A stretch of 64,000 nucleotides of DNA from Hyphomicrobiales bacterium (GCA_900465685.1 UEGR01000011.1:1-64000), one strand, 5' to 3'; positions 18,124 through 27,154 are shown, counted from the first letter of the stretch. The notes: a model not told the origin generated them from the letters alone. A program made the numbers and translations.

Positions 18124-19184
18124 CGACCATTCTCCCCAATAGCAAGATTGCCTTCATGCACCGCCGCTTTGGTCCGATCTTTCCCAACCGAGCCACTATC
18201 TGTGCCGCGCAGACGCTTGATGAGCGTGATTGCGATACCGACCAGACCGCCGCGCGCCACAAGCGTCACAACAATGATCAGCACACCGAAGAGGCCAGGT
18301 GACAATTCACCGGAAAGTGCGAAGTAATTGGTCGCCGAGACCAGAACAATTGCACCCACAAGCGAGCCCAGAATGGTCCGCTTTCCACCAACGATCGCGT
18401 AGGTGATGTAGGTGATTGATGACATCGGAGCGAAGGACGTGGGATGGGCGGTCAAAAGCATGTTGACGAGCGCAAAGCCTGCGAAGCCCGACACGCCAGC
18501 TGCGACGCAGAACGCCATCGCCTTATATTTCCAGACCGGGAGGCCGAGGCTTTCCGCCAGCACATCGTTGGTCTCAATGGCCGCAAATTCGTAGCGATAC
18601 CAACGTGTGAAGGCGGCAGTGATCAGGAAACCGGCGAAGGCGAGTGCGCAGGTGGTGAGCACAACGTGGGAATTGTCCCACAGGTCCATACCGAACAACG
18701 TCACTGGCGGCATGCCGACAAGTCCGTTTGCTCCACCCGTCAACGGCTCAGCTTCAAACAGCAGGAGTTGGACGATTTCGGTCAGCACAAAAGTGACCAG
18801 CACGAAATACACCCCCTTCAATCGCAATATCAACGAGCCGAGCGGAATTGCACAGAGCACCGGCACGAGAAAGGCCGCTGCCGAGAGGACAAAAATGTCG
18901 GTAATGCCAAGCCTCAGGCTCAATATGGCAACGGTATAGCCACCGACAGCCATGAAAGCAGGAACGGCGAAGCTCATCAGATCGAGCCGTTGCATAATAT
19001 AGACGCCGAGTGCCGCCGTTGCCGCGATCAGGATCAAATTGGTCTGAGACAAGACCTGCGGATTGGTGCTGACAAGTGGCACAATGAAGGACAGAAGCAC
19101 CAGGCCGAGTGTGATCCAATCAGGAATACTGAAGAATGGCTGACGTCGAATGGTGATGTCTGAGGAAATGGTGGTGCGGCTCAT
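18120..19184 (-). CDS. Branched-chain-type ABC transporter permease (LivM-like)
   Basis: 354 aa inner-membrane permease with about ten hydrophobic segments and the LivM-family stretch IETNDVLAESLGLPVWKYKAMAF split by a short loop, the coupling region for the ATPases. The last 30 or so residues are charged and unlike the membrane part. Overlaps neighbours on both sides by 4 nt (ATGA type), so translation is coupled through livH-M-G. Confidence 0.94.
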   Translation of the reverse strand: MSRTTISSDITIRRQPFFSIPDWITLGLVLLSFIVPLVSTNPQVLSQTNLILIAATAALGVYIMQRLDLMSFAVPAFMAVGGYTVAILSLRLGITDIFVLSAAAFLVPVLCAIPLGSLILRLKGVYFVLVTFVLTEIVQLLLFEAEPLTGGANGLVGMPPVTLFGMDLWDNSHVVLTTCALAFAGFLITAAFTRWYRYEFAAIETNDVLAESLGLPVWKYKAMAFCVAAGVSGFAGFALVNMLLTAHPTSFAPMSSITYITYAIVGGKRTILGSLVGAIVLVSATNYFALSGELSPGLFGVLIIVVTLVARGGLVGIAITLIKRLRGTDSGSVGKDRTKAAVHEGNLAIGENGR

Positions 19185-20047
19185 GAACGGCGGACCTCCT
19201 TGCCGAAAAGTCCCTGTGGGCGAACCACAAGCGTCACCATGACGATTGCGAAAAGCGTGAGCGCACCTTTGGATCCGCCGAGATAGACGGCAGCATAAGC
19301 TTCAACCATACCGACAATGAAGGCAGCGACGGTGGCACCGGTGACACTCCCAAGGCCACCCAGAATGACGGTAATGAACGAATAAGCGAGCGTCGCATCT
19401 CCAACATGCGGAGCGAGTGACAGGATTGGCGTGACCAGCGCACCCGTCACCCCGGCAAGCCCGGTGGCGAGAGCAAATGCAAAAGGAAAGAGCGCCTTGG
19501 TCCGCATGCCGAGCGCGCTTGCTACCGCGCGGTCTTCGGCCATTGCTCGCATGCCACGCCCGACATTGGTGCGATAGATCAGCCAATAGACCAATGCGAT
19601 AGCCACCAGACATGCGGCGAGCACAATCATATTGGCATAGGGAAAATAGATGCCACCAAAACGCCAGACCCCGGTTACAGGGAAAGAGAATTGCGGCGAT
19701 TCAGCCCCGAAAATTACCAGGATCGCTGTGGCCAGGACCAGATAGAAGCCCATCGTGACCATCAATGTCGCCTGATGATCTTCAATCACTCTTTCAAGAA
19801 TGATTGCCTCGAACAACCAACCGAGCACTGCCGTCGCCACAAGGGCTATCAACACCGCCACAGGATAAGGCAATCCGAGCATTGTAGTGCAGTAATAGGC
19901 GACGTAGCCGCCCATTACATAGAAGCCGCCGTGAGCGAAATTCACCACGCCGAGGATCCCGAAAATCAGTGTGAACCCAAGCGCAAGCAAAGTATATTGT
20001 GAGCCGAGACTGATACCAATCAGCCCCGTCGTGATGAAGCTTTCCAT
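19181..20047 (-). CDS. Branched-chain-type ABC transporter permease (LivH-like)
   Basis: 288 aa permease beginning MESFITTGLIGISLGS at ATG 20047; an upstream in-frame extension to 20179 lies inside the binding-protein gene and is not membrane-like. It has the LivH family features FGILGVVNFAHGGFY and GRGMRAMAEDRAVASALG (coupling loop). Starts 11 nt after the binding-protein stop. Forms the membrane channel with the LivM-like partner. Confidence 0.94.
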   Translation of the reverse strand: MESFITTGLIGISLGSQYTLLALGFTLIFGILGVVNFAHGGFYVMGGYVAYYCTTMLGLPYPVAVLIALVATAVLGWLFEAIILERVIEDHQATLMVTMGFYLVLATAILVIFGAESPQFSFPVTGVWRFGGIYFPYANMIVLAACLVAIALVYWLIYRTNVGRGMRAMAEDRAVASALGMRTKALFPFAFALATGLAGVTGALVTPILSLAPHVGDATLAYSFITVILGGLGSVTGATVAAFIVGMVEAYAAVYLGGSKGALTLFAIVMVTLVVRPQGLFGKEVRRS

Positions 20048-20058
20048 GATACGGTGCC

Positions 20059-21234
20059 TTACTTTTCGCTGACTGCTTCCGCGCGCAGCAGAGGCTGCTT
20101 CTTGCCATCCTGAACGACGCCGATAGCGAACGGATAAGACATTTCCTGATTGATGCCGAAGAAGGACTGGCCGATCCAATGACCCTTGCCAATGTTCTCG
20201 TCTTCCACGGAAAGCTTACGCATTTCGGCAGCGATCTTCTCGGAATCGTCGACAGTGCCGGCAGCTTGCGCAGCTTTAATCATCATCCGAGCGGCAAAGA
20301 CCCATCGGAAGAAGTCGCTATTTTCCGGGCGTGGTGAACCCATCAGCTTCTTGTACTTGTCTTCCAAAGCTTGCGTGTTTTCGTCCATATAGATCGGCTC
20401 GTACCAGAGGAAATCCTTCAGCACGTCGACGCCACCGGCCACACGGGCAATTTCATCAAAACCAGGACCACCCAGACGGAAAATGGGTCCCTCGAAGCCA
20501 GCCTGACGCAATTGTTTTACGATGATGCCAGCATCGCCCGCTGGCGATGAAGCGAGATCCAGAGCCCCAGGGTTTGCGCTCATTATGCGCGTGACGATCG
20601 GCGCAAAATTGCTGGTTCCGCGCTGGTAGTATTCTTCGGAGACATTAACACCCTTCTCCTTGAATATCTGTGCATTCACGCCAGCAACATCGGTACCACC
20701 CTGATCGTTCGGAGCCACAATCGCTACGCTGTCGAACTTGAAACGCTCGCGACCAGCATCAATAATCGGACCGGCCCAACCAGACGGTCCGGGACCGATA
20801 TGGAATATGCTCGGCCATTGAGGACCAATTGCGTTCTTGGCGAAACTATCAACCATAGCAACCATGCGATTGCGTGCTGCAACAGGCTTCATACCGGTCA
20901 CTTCGGGCGAGCCGACACTCCCGACAATGACCTTGATACCCTGAGCGGCAAGCTGGTTCATCGCCGAAGCTGCACCTTCAGCGGTATATTTGGAGTCAAT
21001 CACAACAGTGGAAACCGAACATGGAGTTCCATCAATAACCAGACGCTTTTCGTCGGTTGTTTCCTTGGCGACAAAATTGACGGCGTCGCGCAAAGCAATG
21101 CCCCATTGGGCTGCCGGACCCGACAACACAGCCGGGGTACCGATCTTGAGATCACAGGCAGCAGACGCCACGCTCGTATACGCTGCAGACGCAAGTAGAA
21201 CGCCGCCCAAGAGGCGACCAAGACGCATTGACAT
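20059..21234 (-). CDS. Branched-chain-type ABC transporter substrate-binding protein (LivK-like)
   Basis: 391 aa periplasmic protein: signal peptide (charged MSMRLGR, hydrophobic core, cleavage near VASA-AC), then a type I periplasmic-binding fold starting DLKIGTPAVLSGPAAQWG. ATG 21234 lies 7 nt after GGAGGAG; an ATG 15 nt upstream overlaps that ribosome site. First gene of the array, with a promoter and LacI-type operator about 85-130 nt upstream. Such proteins bind amino acids, amides or aromatic and other small acids; the ligand is unknown. Unlike the other binding-protein genes in the window it has no stem-loop after its stop. Confidence 0.93.
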   Translation of the reverse strand: MSMRLGRLLGGVLLASAAYTSVASAACDLKIGTPAVLSGPAAQWGIALRDAVNFVAKETTDEKRLVIDGTPCSVSTVVIDSKYTAEGAASAMNQLAAQGIKVIVGSVGSPEVTGMKPVAARNRMVAMVDSFAKNAIGPQWPSIFHIGPGPSGWAGPIIDAGRERFKFDSVAIVAPNDQGGTDVAGVNAQIFKEKGVNVSEEYYQRGTSNFAPIVTRIMSANPGALDLASSPAGDAGIIVKQLRQAGFEGPIFRLGGPGFDEIARVAGGVDVLKDFLWYEPIYMDENTQALEDKYKKLMGSPRPENSDFFRWVFAARMMIKAAQAAGTVDDSEKIAAEMRKLSVEDENIGKGHWIGQSFFGINQEMSYPFAIGVVQDGKKQPLLRAEAVSEK

Positions 21235-21318
21235 ATTTTCTCCTCCCATTGTGTAGCCGCATCGTCGCTTCGCTTGTTACCAACGCGAAGTCTCCTCCTG
21301 ACTGCCAGCTACCTCGTG

Positions 21319-21347
21319 ACCATAGCTGCGAGGGAAACACCTGTCAA
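21319..21347 (-). promoter_or_regulatory. Predicted sigma-70 promoter of the region A array
   Basis: On the minus strand: -35 TTGACA (21347-21342), 17-nt spacer, -10 TATGGT (21324-21319). It faces the binding-protein gene, whose start lies about 85 nt downstream. No other good promoter was noticed further down the array, although short internal ones cannot be excluded. Confidence 0.65.
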
Positions 21348-21361
21348 TAAAACGTTTCATT
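21346..21361. promoter_or_regulatory. LacI-type operator
   Basis: AATAAAACGTTTCATT, a 16-bp inverted repeat with a single mismatched pair and the central CG typical of LacI/GalR-family operators. It overlaps the upstream two bases of the -35 box, where a bound repressor would block RNA polymerase. The only LacI-family gene in the window is at 9244-10278 inside the array. A weaker TAACGTTA core lies about 50 bp upstream at 21402-21409. Confidence 0.7.
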
Positions 21362-21762
21362 AAAAAATTTCTCAATTTCTTCTGATTATCAAATTGGAAT
21401 TTAACGTTATTTATCAATATTTTATCTGAAATCCAAGTCTAGAAGCCTTGGCGTTTCACTGCAAGCCCCAGGAAAAAATCAGCGGATGGCCATAGAAATA
21501 TGAATCGTTTTTTTATTCACTCAATACGCGGTGATGCGCCTTGAGTACCCCCACCCGAGCCGGATCGCACAAGCGGATCGGAACACTTTCCGAGAGATAA
21601 ACAGGCCAGCAATAAGAATGGATATATGAAGCGAGCATTGCAGCGCTGCGGCGCCAGGCAAAATTAGTATCGAAATCACATGGCAAAATCGCACGCTCTT
21701 GACCGGCGTTTTACACGCTTTAAGAACGCATTTATTTTAAATTATCTTGGTATCGCGGCAAT
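21362..21762. other. Intergenic stretch without a recognised gene
   Basis: About 400 nt between the array promoter and the hairpin behind the Ugp-like permease. The part next to the operator (to about 21430) is strongly AT-rich, as expected upstream of a promoter; the rest is of mixed composition. I see no convincing ORF, tRNA or repeat family in it. Confidence 0.5.
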
Positions 21763-21789
21763 CGACGGCGATACAGAATACCGCCGTCG
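21763..21789 (-). terminator. Hairpin downstream of the Ugp-like operon
   Basis: Perfect 8-bp inverted repeat CGACGGCG / CGCCGTCG with an 11-nt loop, 24 nt after the stop of the last permease gene. There is no immediate U-tract on the minus strand (AT-rich DNA begins about 18 nt later), so it may terminate weakly or protect the mRNA 3' end. Confidence 0.4.
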
Positions 21790-21812
21790 TTCAAGGTCTA
21801 GAACGCACTATA

Positions 21813-22655
21813 CTACTTGATACCCGCGCGCATAAAGCTCTGAACGAACTGGCGCTGGAACAGCAAAAAACCGATCAGCAAAGGCGCTGACGTCATCAAT
21901 GCAGCAGCCGAGATAATACTCCACTGCACACCCTGATCCGGCGATGAAAACACCTGTAGTCCAACCGTCAGGGGACGGGTGGAAACGGAATTGGTAATGA
22001 CCAGCGGCCAGAGCAGGTTGTTCCAGTGATAGCTGACCGATACGAGACCGTAGGCCACATAGATGGGCTTGGCCAACGGCACGTAGACCTTGAGAAGCGT
22101 GGTGAGTGCCCCCGCCCCTTCGACACGCGCTGCGTCGTCCAGTTCCTTCGGCACAGTGAGGAAGGTCTGGCGTAGAAGGAAAATACCAAAGGCCGACGCC
22201 ATATAAGGCAGCCCCATAGCCACAACTGTATCCACCAGACCCAACTTCGCAATGGTGCGGTAGTTTTCGACCAGCAGCACTTCCGGCATGATCATCAGCT
22301 GTACCAACACCAGCATAAAGACAATCGTTTTGCCGCGGAATTCATAGCGAGCAAAAGCATAGGCCGCCAGCGTGCAGATGATGAACTGGCTGATCAGTAT
22401 CGTGGTAATCAGCAGGAATGTGTTGAGGAAGTAGCGTCCGAAAGGCGCGGCATTCCACGCATTGCTGAAGTTCTCCAGTGTCACCGGAGCGAAGAGATCA
22501 AACCGAGCTTCATATTGCGCTGGATGAAACGCCATCCACACGGCATAGAGCAAAGGCAGTATCCAGAGCAACCCCAGCAGATAACACCCAACGGTTTCAA
22601 GGCCCCGCCAAAACGAGAATTCGCGTGGCTGATGCGGTAATGTCATTGCACTCAT
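21813..22655 (-). CDS. Sugar/glycerophosphate-type ABC permease (UgpE/MalG-like)
   Basis: 280 aa carbohydrate-type permease with about six membrane segments. The EAA-like coupling loop is in the DDAARVEGAGALTTLLKVYVPLAKP region split around the usual glycine. Starts 4 nt inside the end of the partner permease. Last gene of the four-gene minus-strand transporter unit (ATPase, binding protein, two permeases), followed by a hairpin. Confidence 0.92.
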   Translation of the reverse strand: MSAMTLPHQPREFSFWRGLETVGCYLLGLLWILPLLYAVWMAFHPAQYEARFDLFAPVTLENFSNAWNAAPFGRYFLNTFLLITTILISQFIICTLAAYAFARYEFRGKTIVFMLVLVQLMIMPEVLLVENYRTIAKLGLVDTVVAMGLPYMASAFGIFLLRQTFLTVPKELDDAARVEGAGALTTLLKVYVPLAKPIYVAYGLVSVSYHWNNLLWPLVITNSVSTRPLTVGLQVFSSPDQGVQWSIISAAALMTSAPLLIGFLLFQRQFVQSFMRAGIK

Positions 22656-23527
22656 TTGTAATGCACCTTGCGGTCAAGAACCCCGAACTGGACGAAGGCG
22701 ATAAGAGCAAGCGCCAGCAACAGCACAACCGTCAAAGCCGATGCGTAGGCCGTATCCCAGAAACGGAATGCAACATTGTAAACATAGTAGAGCAGCAGAG
22801 TGCTGGCATTGTCCGGCCCGCCACGGGTCATGACAATCACATGGTCGATCAGGCGGAACGCATTGATCACCGCATTGATCAGCACAAACAGAGTGGTTGG
22901 CATCAATAGTGGAAACGTCACACGGCGGAAGAAGTACCAGCGTCCCGTGCCTTCAAGCGCTGCCGCTTCGGACAGGCTCGGGCTGATCTGCTGTAATGCC
23001 GCCAGATAGAAGATCATGAAGAAACCGGCTTCCTTCCAGATAGCCAACACCATCAGACTGCCAAGCACGGTATCGGGATTACCCAGCCAGTTGGTTTCAT
23101 GGAAACCGAACAGGCCCAGAAACTGATCGATCAAACCATAGCCCGGCGTGTAGAAAAACAGCCAGATATTGGCAACTGCAATCATCGGCAGCACGGTCGG
23201 CATGAAGAACGACATCCGCATCAACGAGCGACCGCGAATGGACGAATTCACGATGATCGCCATCAGCATGGCCAATGCTATGGATGCAGGTACAGTGCCG
23301 AGCGCGTAGATAGCGTTATTCTTGAGGGCCGCCCAGAAAACCGGGTCGCTTATCATTGTCGTATAATGATCAACGCCGACAAAGCGAGGCGGACGCTTGC
23401 CGCGCGGCGTCTGGTAGAAGCTGTTGATGAACGTCATGACGGCTGGAATATGCGTAAACACTGCCAACAAGACAGTGGCCGGCAACAGCAGAAGCCATGG
23501 TGTTATCTGGTTTTTCGCCTGGTTCAC
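22652..23527 (-). CDS. Sugar/glycerophosphate-type ABC permease (UgpA/MalF-like)
   Basis: 291 aa. The GTG at 23527 (VNQAKNQITPW) is preferred: GGAGAA precedes it at good spacing and the protein then has UgpA length, whereas the in-frame ATG at 23653 would add 42 non-membrane residues and run over the intercistronic stem-loop. Six or so hydrophobic segments; coupling loop EAAALEGTGRWYFFRRVTFP. Pairs with the permease that overlaps its 3' end by 4 nt. Confidence 0.9.
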   Translation of the reverse strand: MNQAKNQITPWLLLLPATVLLAVFTHIPAVMTFINSFYQTPRGKRPPRFVGVDHYTTMISDPVFWAALKNNAIYALGTVPASIALAMLMAIIVNSSIRGRSLMRMSFFMPTVLPMIAVANIWLFFYTPGYGLIDQFLGLFGFHETNWLGNPDTVLGSLMVLAIWKEAGFFMIFYLAALQQISPSLSEAAALEGTGRWYFFRRVTFPLLMPTTLFVLINAVINAFRLIDHVIVMTRGGPDNASTLLLYYVYNVAFRFWDTAYASALTVVLLLALALIAFVQFGVLDRKVHYK

Positions 23528-23605
23528 GCGAGTTCTCCAGCCTTCTTGCGATGATGCGAATCGGCTCTGCCGGGCACACGCCGCATTGTCATTCTTGCAC
23601 GATAA

Positions 23606-23638
23606 AGAGCTTCGTATGGACGAGCCGCACGAAGCTCT
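23606..23638 (-). other. Intercistronic stem-loop after the UgpB-like gene
   Basis: Perfect 10-bp inverted repeat AGAGCTTCGT / ACGAAGCTCT with a 13-nt loop, 11 nt after the binding-protein stop codon and about 80 nt before the permease start. No U-tract follows. Probably stabilises the upstream message segment so that the binding protein is made in excess over the permeases. Confidence 0.65.
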
Positions 23639-23649
23639 ATGCCAACCTA

Positions 23650-24951
23650 TCACTGGTAGGGCTTAAGGATACGTTCGGCCTCGGCCTGCGCATCGTCGAG
23701 AGCTTGTTTAACGCTCTTGTTACCCGTCAGCGACGCCTCGATCGCATCGTCGATCACGCGTGCGACACGCTGATTTTCATAGGTTGAAAGTTCTGGCACC
23801 ATGTAAGGAATCTGGTCATGCGGCACCTTTGCGCCGGGGAATTCCTCAACATATTTCTTCATGGCTTCCGTTTGCCAAGCATCATCACGGGCAGCGATAT
23901 AGCCGGTCTTGATGCTCCATTCGGCAGCCTGATCCGCAGAGGAGAGCCATTTCACGAACTGGAATGCCGCCGCCTGCTTTGCCTTATCTTCAACGTTGAA
24001 AATATACGCATTGCCGCCGCTGGTCGGTGCACCATAGGCTTTGTTTTTCGGCAGGATCTGCACGCCGAACGGGAAAGGCGCATTGGTTTTCACATTGGTG
24101 AGATTGCCGCTGGTCGTGGTGATCATAGCCGCGCGACCTTCGAAGAAGTCCTTCGGATTGGTCGCCCATTCGATTACGCCGGGCTTCATCACCTTATGCT
24201 TATGGGCTAGATCGACCCAATATTGCATCGCCTCGACAACTTCAGGCGCATTGAAATAAGTGGTTTTCCCATCCGGCTCGGCAAGCTTGCCGCCATTCTG
24301 CGCAACATATCCCTGCAACAACCAGTAGGAGGTCAGCGACGACGGCACCTGCATGCCCCAGCGCGCGACGCTTCCATCAGCAGAACGCTTGGTCAACTTT
24401 GTTGCGAAGTCGACAACTTCTTTCCAGTCCTGTGGGCCTTTTTCTGGATCAAGACCAACTTCCTTGAAGGCATCCTTGTTCCAGAAGAAAACGGTGGTGC
24501 CGCGTTGGAACGGCACGCCCCATGTTTTGTCTTCGCTCTTGCTGTTGACCATGAAAACCGGCGTGAAGCCTGCAAGCCATGCCTTGTCATCGTCGGTCTT
24601 GGCCAGATCCTCATAAGGAACGATGGCATCTTCATCGATCAGCGTGAACATGTCGGTCGAGAGCATAACCGCGACTTCAGGCGCCTGACCGGATTTGAAA
24701 GCAGTCAACGATTTGCTCAGGGTTTCCGGATAGGTGCCGGAGTAGATCGGCTTTACCTTGATATCCGGATGCTGCCCTTCAAAACGGGTGATCAGATCAT
24801 CCACGATTTTGGTGACCGGACCGCCGATGGCGACCGGATAGTAGAAGCTGATTTCGACGGGTTCTGCCTGGGCTGTTCCCCAACCGCCCATTACGGCCAG
24901 CATAGCAGATGTGGCCAAGAGCGTTACAGATCGTTTTACCTGCAAATTCAT
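23650..24951 (-). CDS. ABC transporter substrate-binding protein (UgpB-like)
   Basis: 433 aa family-1 solute-binding protein. Signal peptide MNLQVKRSVTLL... with cleavage after AQA; mature start EPVEISFYYPVAIGGPV. The segments FKSGQAPEVAVML and GVPFQRGTTVFFWNKDAF are typical of UgpB/MalE-like proteins, with closest overall look to glycerol-3-phosphate/glycerophosphodiester binders. The divergent metallophosphoesterase makes a phosphodiester substrate attractive, but a plain sugar cannot be excluded. Confidence 0.9.
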   Translation of the reverse strand: MNLQVKRSVTLLATSAMLAVMGGWGTAQAEPVEISFYYPVAIGGPVTKIVDDLITRFEGQHPDIKVKPIYSGTYPETLSKSLTAFKSGQAPEVAVMLSTDMFTLIDEDAIVPYEDLAKTDDDKAWLAGFTPVFMVNSKSEDKTWGVPFQRGTTVFFWNKDAFKEVGLDPEKGPQDWKEVVDFATKLTKRSADGSVARWGMQVPSSLTSYWLLQGYVAQNGGKLAEPDGKTTYFNAPEVVEAMQYWVDLAHKHKVMKPGVIEWATNPKDFFEGRAAMITTTSGNLTNVKTNAPFPFGVQILPKNKAYGAPTSGGNAYIFNVEDKAKQAAAFQFVKWLSSADQAAEWSIKTGYIAARDDAWQTEAMKKYVEEFPGAKVPHDQIPYMVPELSTYENQRVARVIDDAIEASLTGNKSVKQALDDAQAEAERILKPYQ

Positions 24952-24996
24952 TGTTCTCTCCTCCCAAGGGATGATCGTTCCCCGATCATTTTCTGG

Positions 24997-26064
24997 TTAA
25001 ACGGCTAAGGCCGTGCGCTCGACGCGATGTCCTTCCGCCTCATCAAACACATGCACCGCAGACGGTGCCCATGTCAGACCGACGGTATCGCCGCGATTGA
25101 GGCGACGAATGCCTTCAATGCGCACCTGCAAAGACTGATCGCCCACGCGGCATTCGAGAATGCTGTCCGCACCGTGATACTCGATGGCTTCGATAGAGGC
25201 TTTTACGCGCCCCTCCTCCGCCACACGGATTTCCTCGGGGCGCAATCCCAGCACAAGTCCCCGGGCAGGATCGCTCAAAATCGCCGGTCCATTTGGGGCA
25301 CCGCTGATAGCGGCCTTGCCGTCAAAATCGGCCATACGGATGATGTTCATTGGTGGTGTCCCGATAAAACGGGCAACGAACGTAGTGGCGGGCTCCAGAT
25401 AGAGTTCGGAAGGCTTTGCCTTCTGCTCAATCTTCCCACCCTTCATCAGAATAACCTGATCGGCAAGGCTCATGGCCTCGATCTGATCATGGGTCACGTA
25501 AACCATGGTCATACCGAGTTGCTGCTGCAAGTTACGGATTTCCTTGCGCATATCGTGGCGCAGCTGCGCATCGAGATTTGAAAGCGGTTCGTCCATCAAG
25601 CACACGGAAGCTTCTGCGACGATGGCGCGCCCCAGAGCAACACGCTGCTGCTGACCGCCAGAAAGCTGCGACGGGCGCCGATCCAGCAGATGCGACAGAC
25701 CCAGAATATCGGCAGCGCGCTTCAAACGCTGGTCACGCTCACCAGCAGACACTTTGCGCACACGCAGGCCGAAAACAATGTTCTCTGCAACGGTTAAATG
25801 AGGAAACAGGGCATAGGACTGGAACACCATCGCCAGGCCCCGCTTCGCGGGCGGCGCGTTGGTGACGTCTTTGCCACCGATGATGATCTGGCCCGAGGTG
25901 ACAGAATCCAGCCCGGCGATCAAACGCAGAGAGGTGGATTTACCACAACCCGAAGGACCAAGCAGCACAGTCAGCGTGCCGGGCTCAACGGTAAAGTTCA
26001 CATCATTGACCGCGTGGAATGTCGTCCACTTCTTGTTGAGATTGACGATCTCAATTCCCGACAT
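24997..26064 (-). CDS. ABC transporter ATPase (UgpC/MalK-like)
   Basis: 355 aa. Walker A GPSGCGKST, signature LSGGQQQRVALGRA, Walker B CLMDEPLSNLDA, switch VYVTHDQIEAM, then a C-terminal TOBE/OB domain (LGLRPEEIRV, VGLTWAPSAVHVFDE). Start at 26064 (MSGIEIVNLNKKW) after GGGAGGGG; the longer frame to 26175 runs into promoter DNA. First gene of the transporter unit, with a promoter and a palindromic operator upstream. C-terminal domains of this kind can carry regulatory contacts in relatives. Confidence 0.94.
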   Translation of the reverse strand: MSGIEIVNLNKKWTTFHAVNDVNFTVEPGTLTVLLGPSGCGKSTSLRLIAGLDSVTSGQIIIGGKDVTNAPPAKRGLAMVFQSYALFPHLTVAENIVFGLRVRKVSAGERDQRLKRAADILGLSHLLDRRPSQLSGGQQQRVALGRAIVAEASVCLMDEPLSNLDAQLRHDMRKEIRNLQQQLGMTMVYVTHDQIEAMSLADQVILMKGGKIEQKAKPSELYLEPATTFVARFIGTPPMNIIRMADFDGKAAISGAPNGPAILSDPARGLVLGLRPEEIRVAEEGRVKASIEAIEYHGADSILECRVGDQSLQVRIEGIRRLNRGDTVGLTWAPSAVHVFDEAEGHRVERTALAV

Positions 26065-26177
26065 TCGCGTCCCCTCCCAATGCTTATATCTGCCTTTGAA
26101 ACCGCATCGGCGCAAAGACAGCTCCCGACTGGCAACACTTTGGGACAAACCCAAGGAACCAGTCTCCATCCGCAAAA

Positions 26178-26206
26178 AAATTATTGAACTTTTTATTCAC
26201 AGTCAA
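26178..26206 (-). promoter_or_regulatory. Predicted promoter of the Ugp-like operon
   Basis: Minus strand -35 TTGACT (26206-26201), exactly 17 nt, -10 TAATTT (26183-26178). On the other strand TTGAAC (26184-26189), 17 nt, TACTTT (26207-26212) could drive the divergent metallophosphoesterase gene, so the two promoters overlap back to back. Confidence 0.6.
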
Positions 26207-26209
26207 TAC

Positions 26210-26221
26210 TTTTGTACAAAA
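26210..26221. promoter_or_regulatory. Palindromic operator, probable SorC-family site
   Basis: Perfect 12-bp palindrome TTTTGTACAAAA. It lies 3 nt upstream of the -35 box of the transporter operon and overlaps the putative -10 of the divergent phosphoesterase promoter. A related TTTGTACA occurs at 28022-28029 ahead of surE and the SorC regulator. Shared regulation by the regulator at 28163-29143 is inferred. Confidence 0.6.
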
Positions 26222-26263
26222 TGAGTTTCTTTGTATTGGGACTCATTCATCATGGGAGCGAAC

Positions 26264-27115
26264 ATGTCCAGATTCAGCATATTACAAATTTCAGATACTC
26301 ACCTTTCGCCGCGAACCGACCATTTCCGCGAGAACAATCGCCTGCTCGCCGAACCACTGGCGGAATCAAATCATGACTTCATCATCCATACGGGCGATGT
26401 GACCCTGGACGGGATTCGTTATGACGAGGATTATGCGTTATGCCGGGATTTCTTTAAGGAATCCGGCAAAACTATCCATTTTCTTGCGGGCAATCATGAC
26501 GTTGGCGACAATCCAAACCTTTCCAAGCCGGAAAGTGAAAATGGCAGCGCCATCAATGCCGCGCGCTATGCGAGATTTGCAGATTATTTTGGCGCCGACC
26601 GCTGGGTTATCGATCAAGGCAAATGGCGAATCATCGGTATAAGCTCGATGCTGATTGGTTCCGGCTTGTCGCAGGAAGCCGAACAATATGACTGGATAGA
26701 CCAACAGATCGCGTCATCCGGTGACCGTTACCTCGCCGTATTCTCCCACCAGCCGATTTACATCGATAATATGGACAGCACCGAGCTGACCTATTGGACT
26801 GTCGATCCAAAGGGTTGGGGTCGCCTTGAGGGTCTGATCAACCACCCAAAGCTGCGGCTAATCGCCAGCGGCCACCTGCATCAGCAGCGCTCATCCAAGC
26901 GCGGCAATGTGCATCTGGAATGGTGCTCATCGATTGCGTTTACGACAACGGAAGAGCTTGTTCCGGAAATGGGTGGCACTCGCGAAGTCGGCTATATGGA
27001 ACATCACTTTTCTGATGATGGTCGCGTTGAAAGCAAAGTGCTGAAGCACGACGGTTTCGCCAATGATCACCTCGAAGACATGATCAAGGTGGTTTACCCG
27101 CTGATCGGTGGCTAA
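26264..27115 (+). CDS. Metallophosphoesterase (GpdQ / cyclic-nucleotide phosphodiesterase-like)
   Basis: 283 aa calcineurin-like phosphoesterase with all five metal motifs: SDTHL (DxH), HTGDVTLDG (GD), LAGNHDVGD (GNHD), VFSHQPI (H) and SGHLHQQ (GHxH). No signal peptide, so cytoplasmic. The ATG at 26264 follows GGGAGCG; in-frame ATGs at 26252 and 26231 are less well placed. It resembles class III phosphodiesterases such as the glycerophosphodiesterase GpdQ and cAMP phosphodiesterases. Transcribed away from a Ugp-like importer and followed by a strong terminator. Probably hydrolyses the imported phosphodiester. Confidence 0.9.
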   Translation: MSRFSILQISDTHLSPRTDHFRENNRLLAEPLAESNHDFIIHTGDVTLDGIRYDEDYALCRDFFKESGKTIHFLAGNHDVGDNPNLSKPESENGSAINAARYARFADYFGADRWVIDQGKWRIIGISSMLIGSGLSQEAEQYDWIDQQIASSGDRYLAVFSHQPIYIDNMDSTELTYWTVDPKGWGRLEGLINHPKLRLIASGHLHQQRSSKRGNVHLEWCSSIAFTTTEELVPEMGGTREVGYMEHHFSDDGRVESKVLKHDGFANDHLEDMIKVVYPLIGG

Positions 27116-27154
27116 GCTCTTAAAAGGCCAGAAACCGGCCGTTTTTAAACCAAT

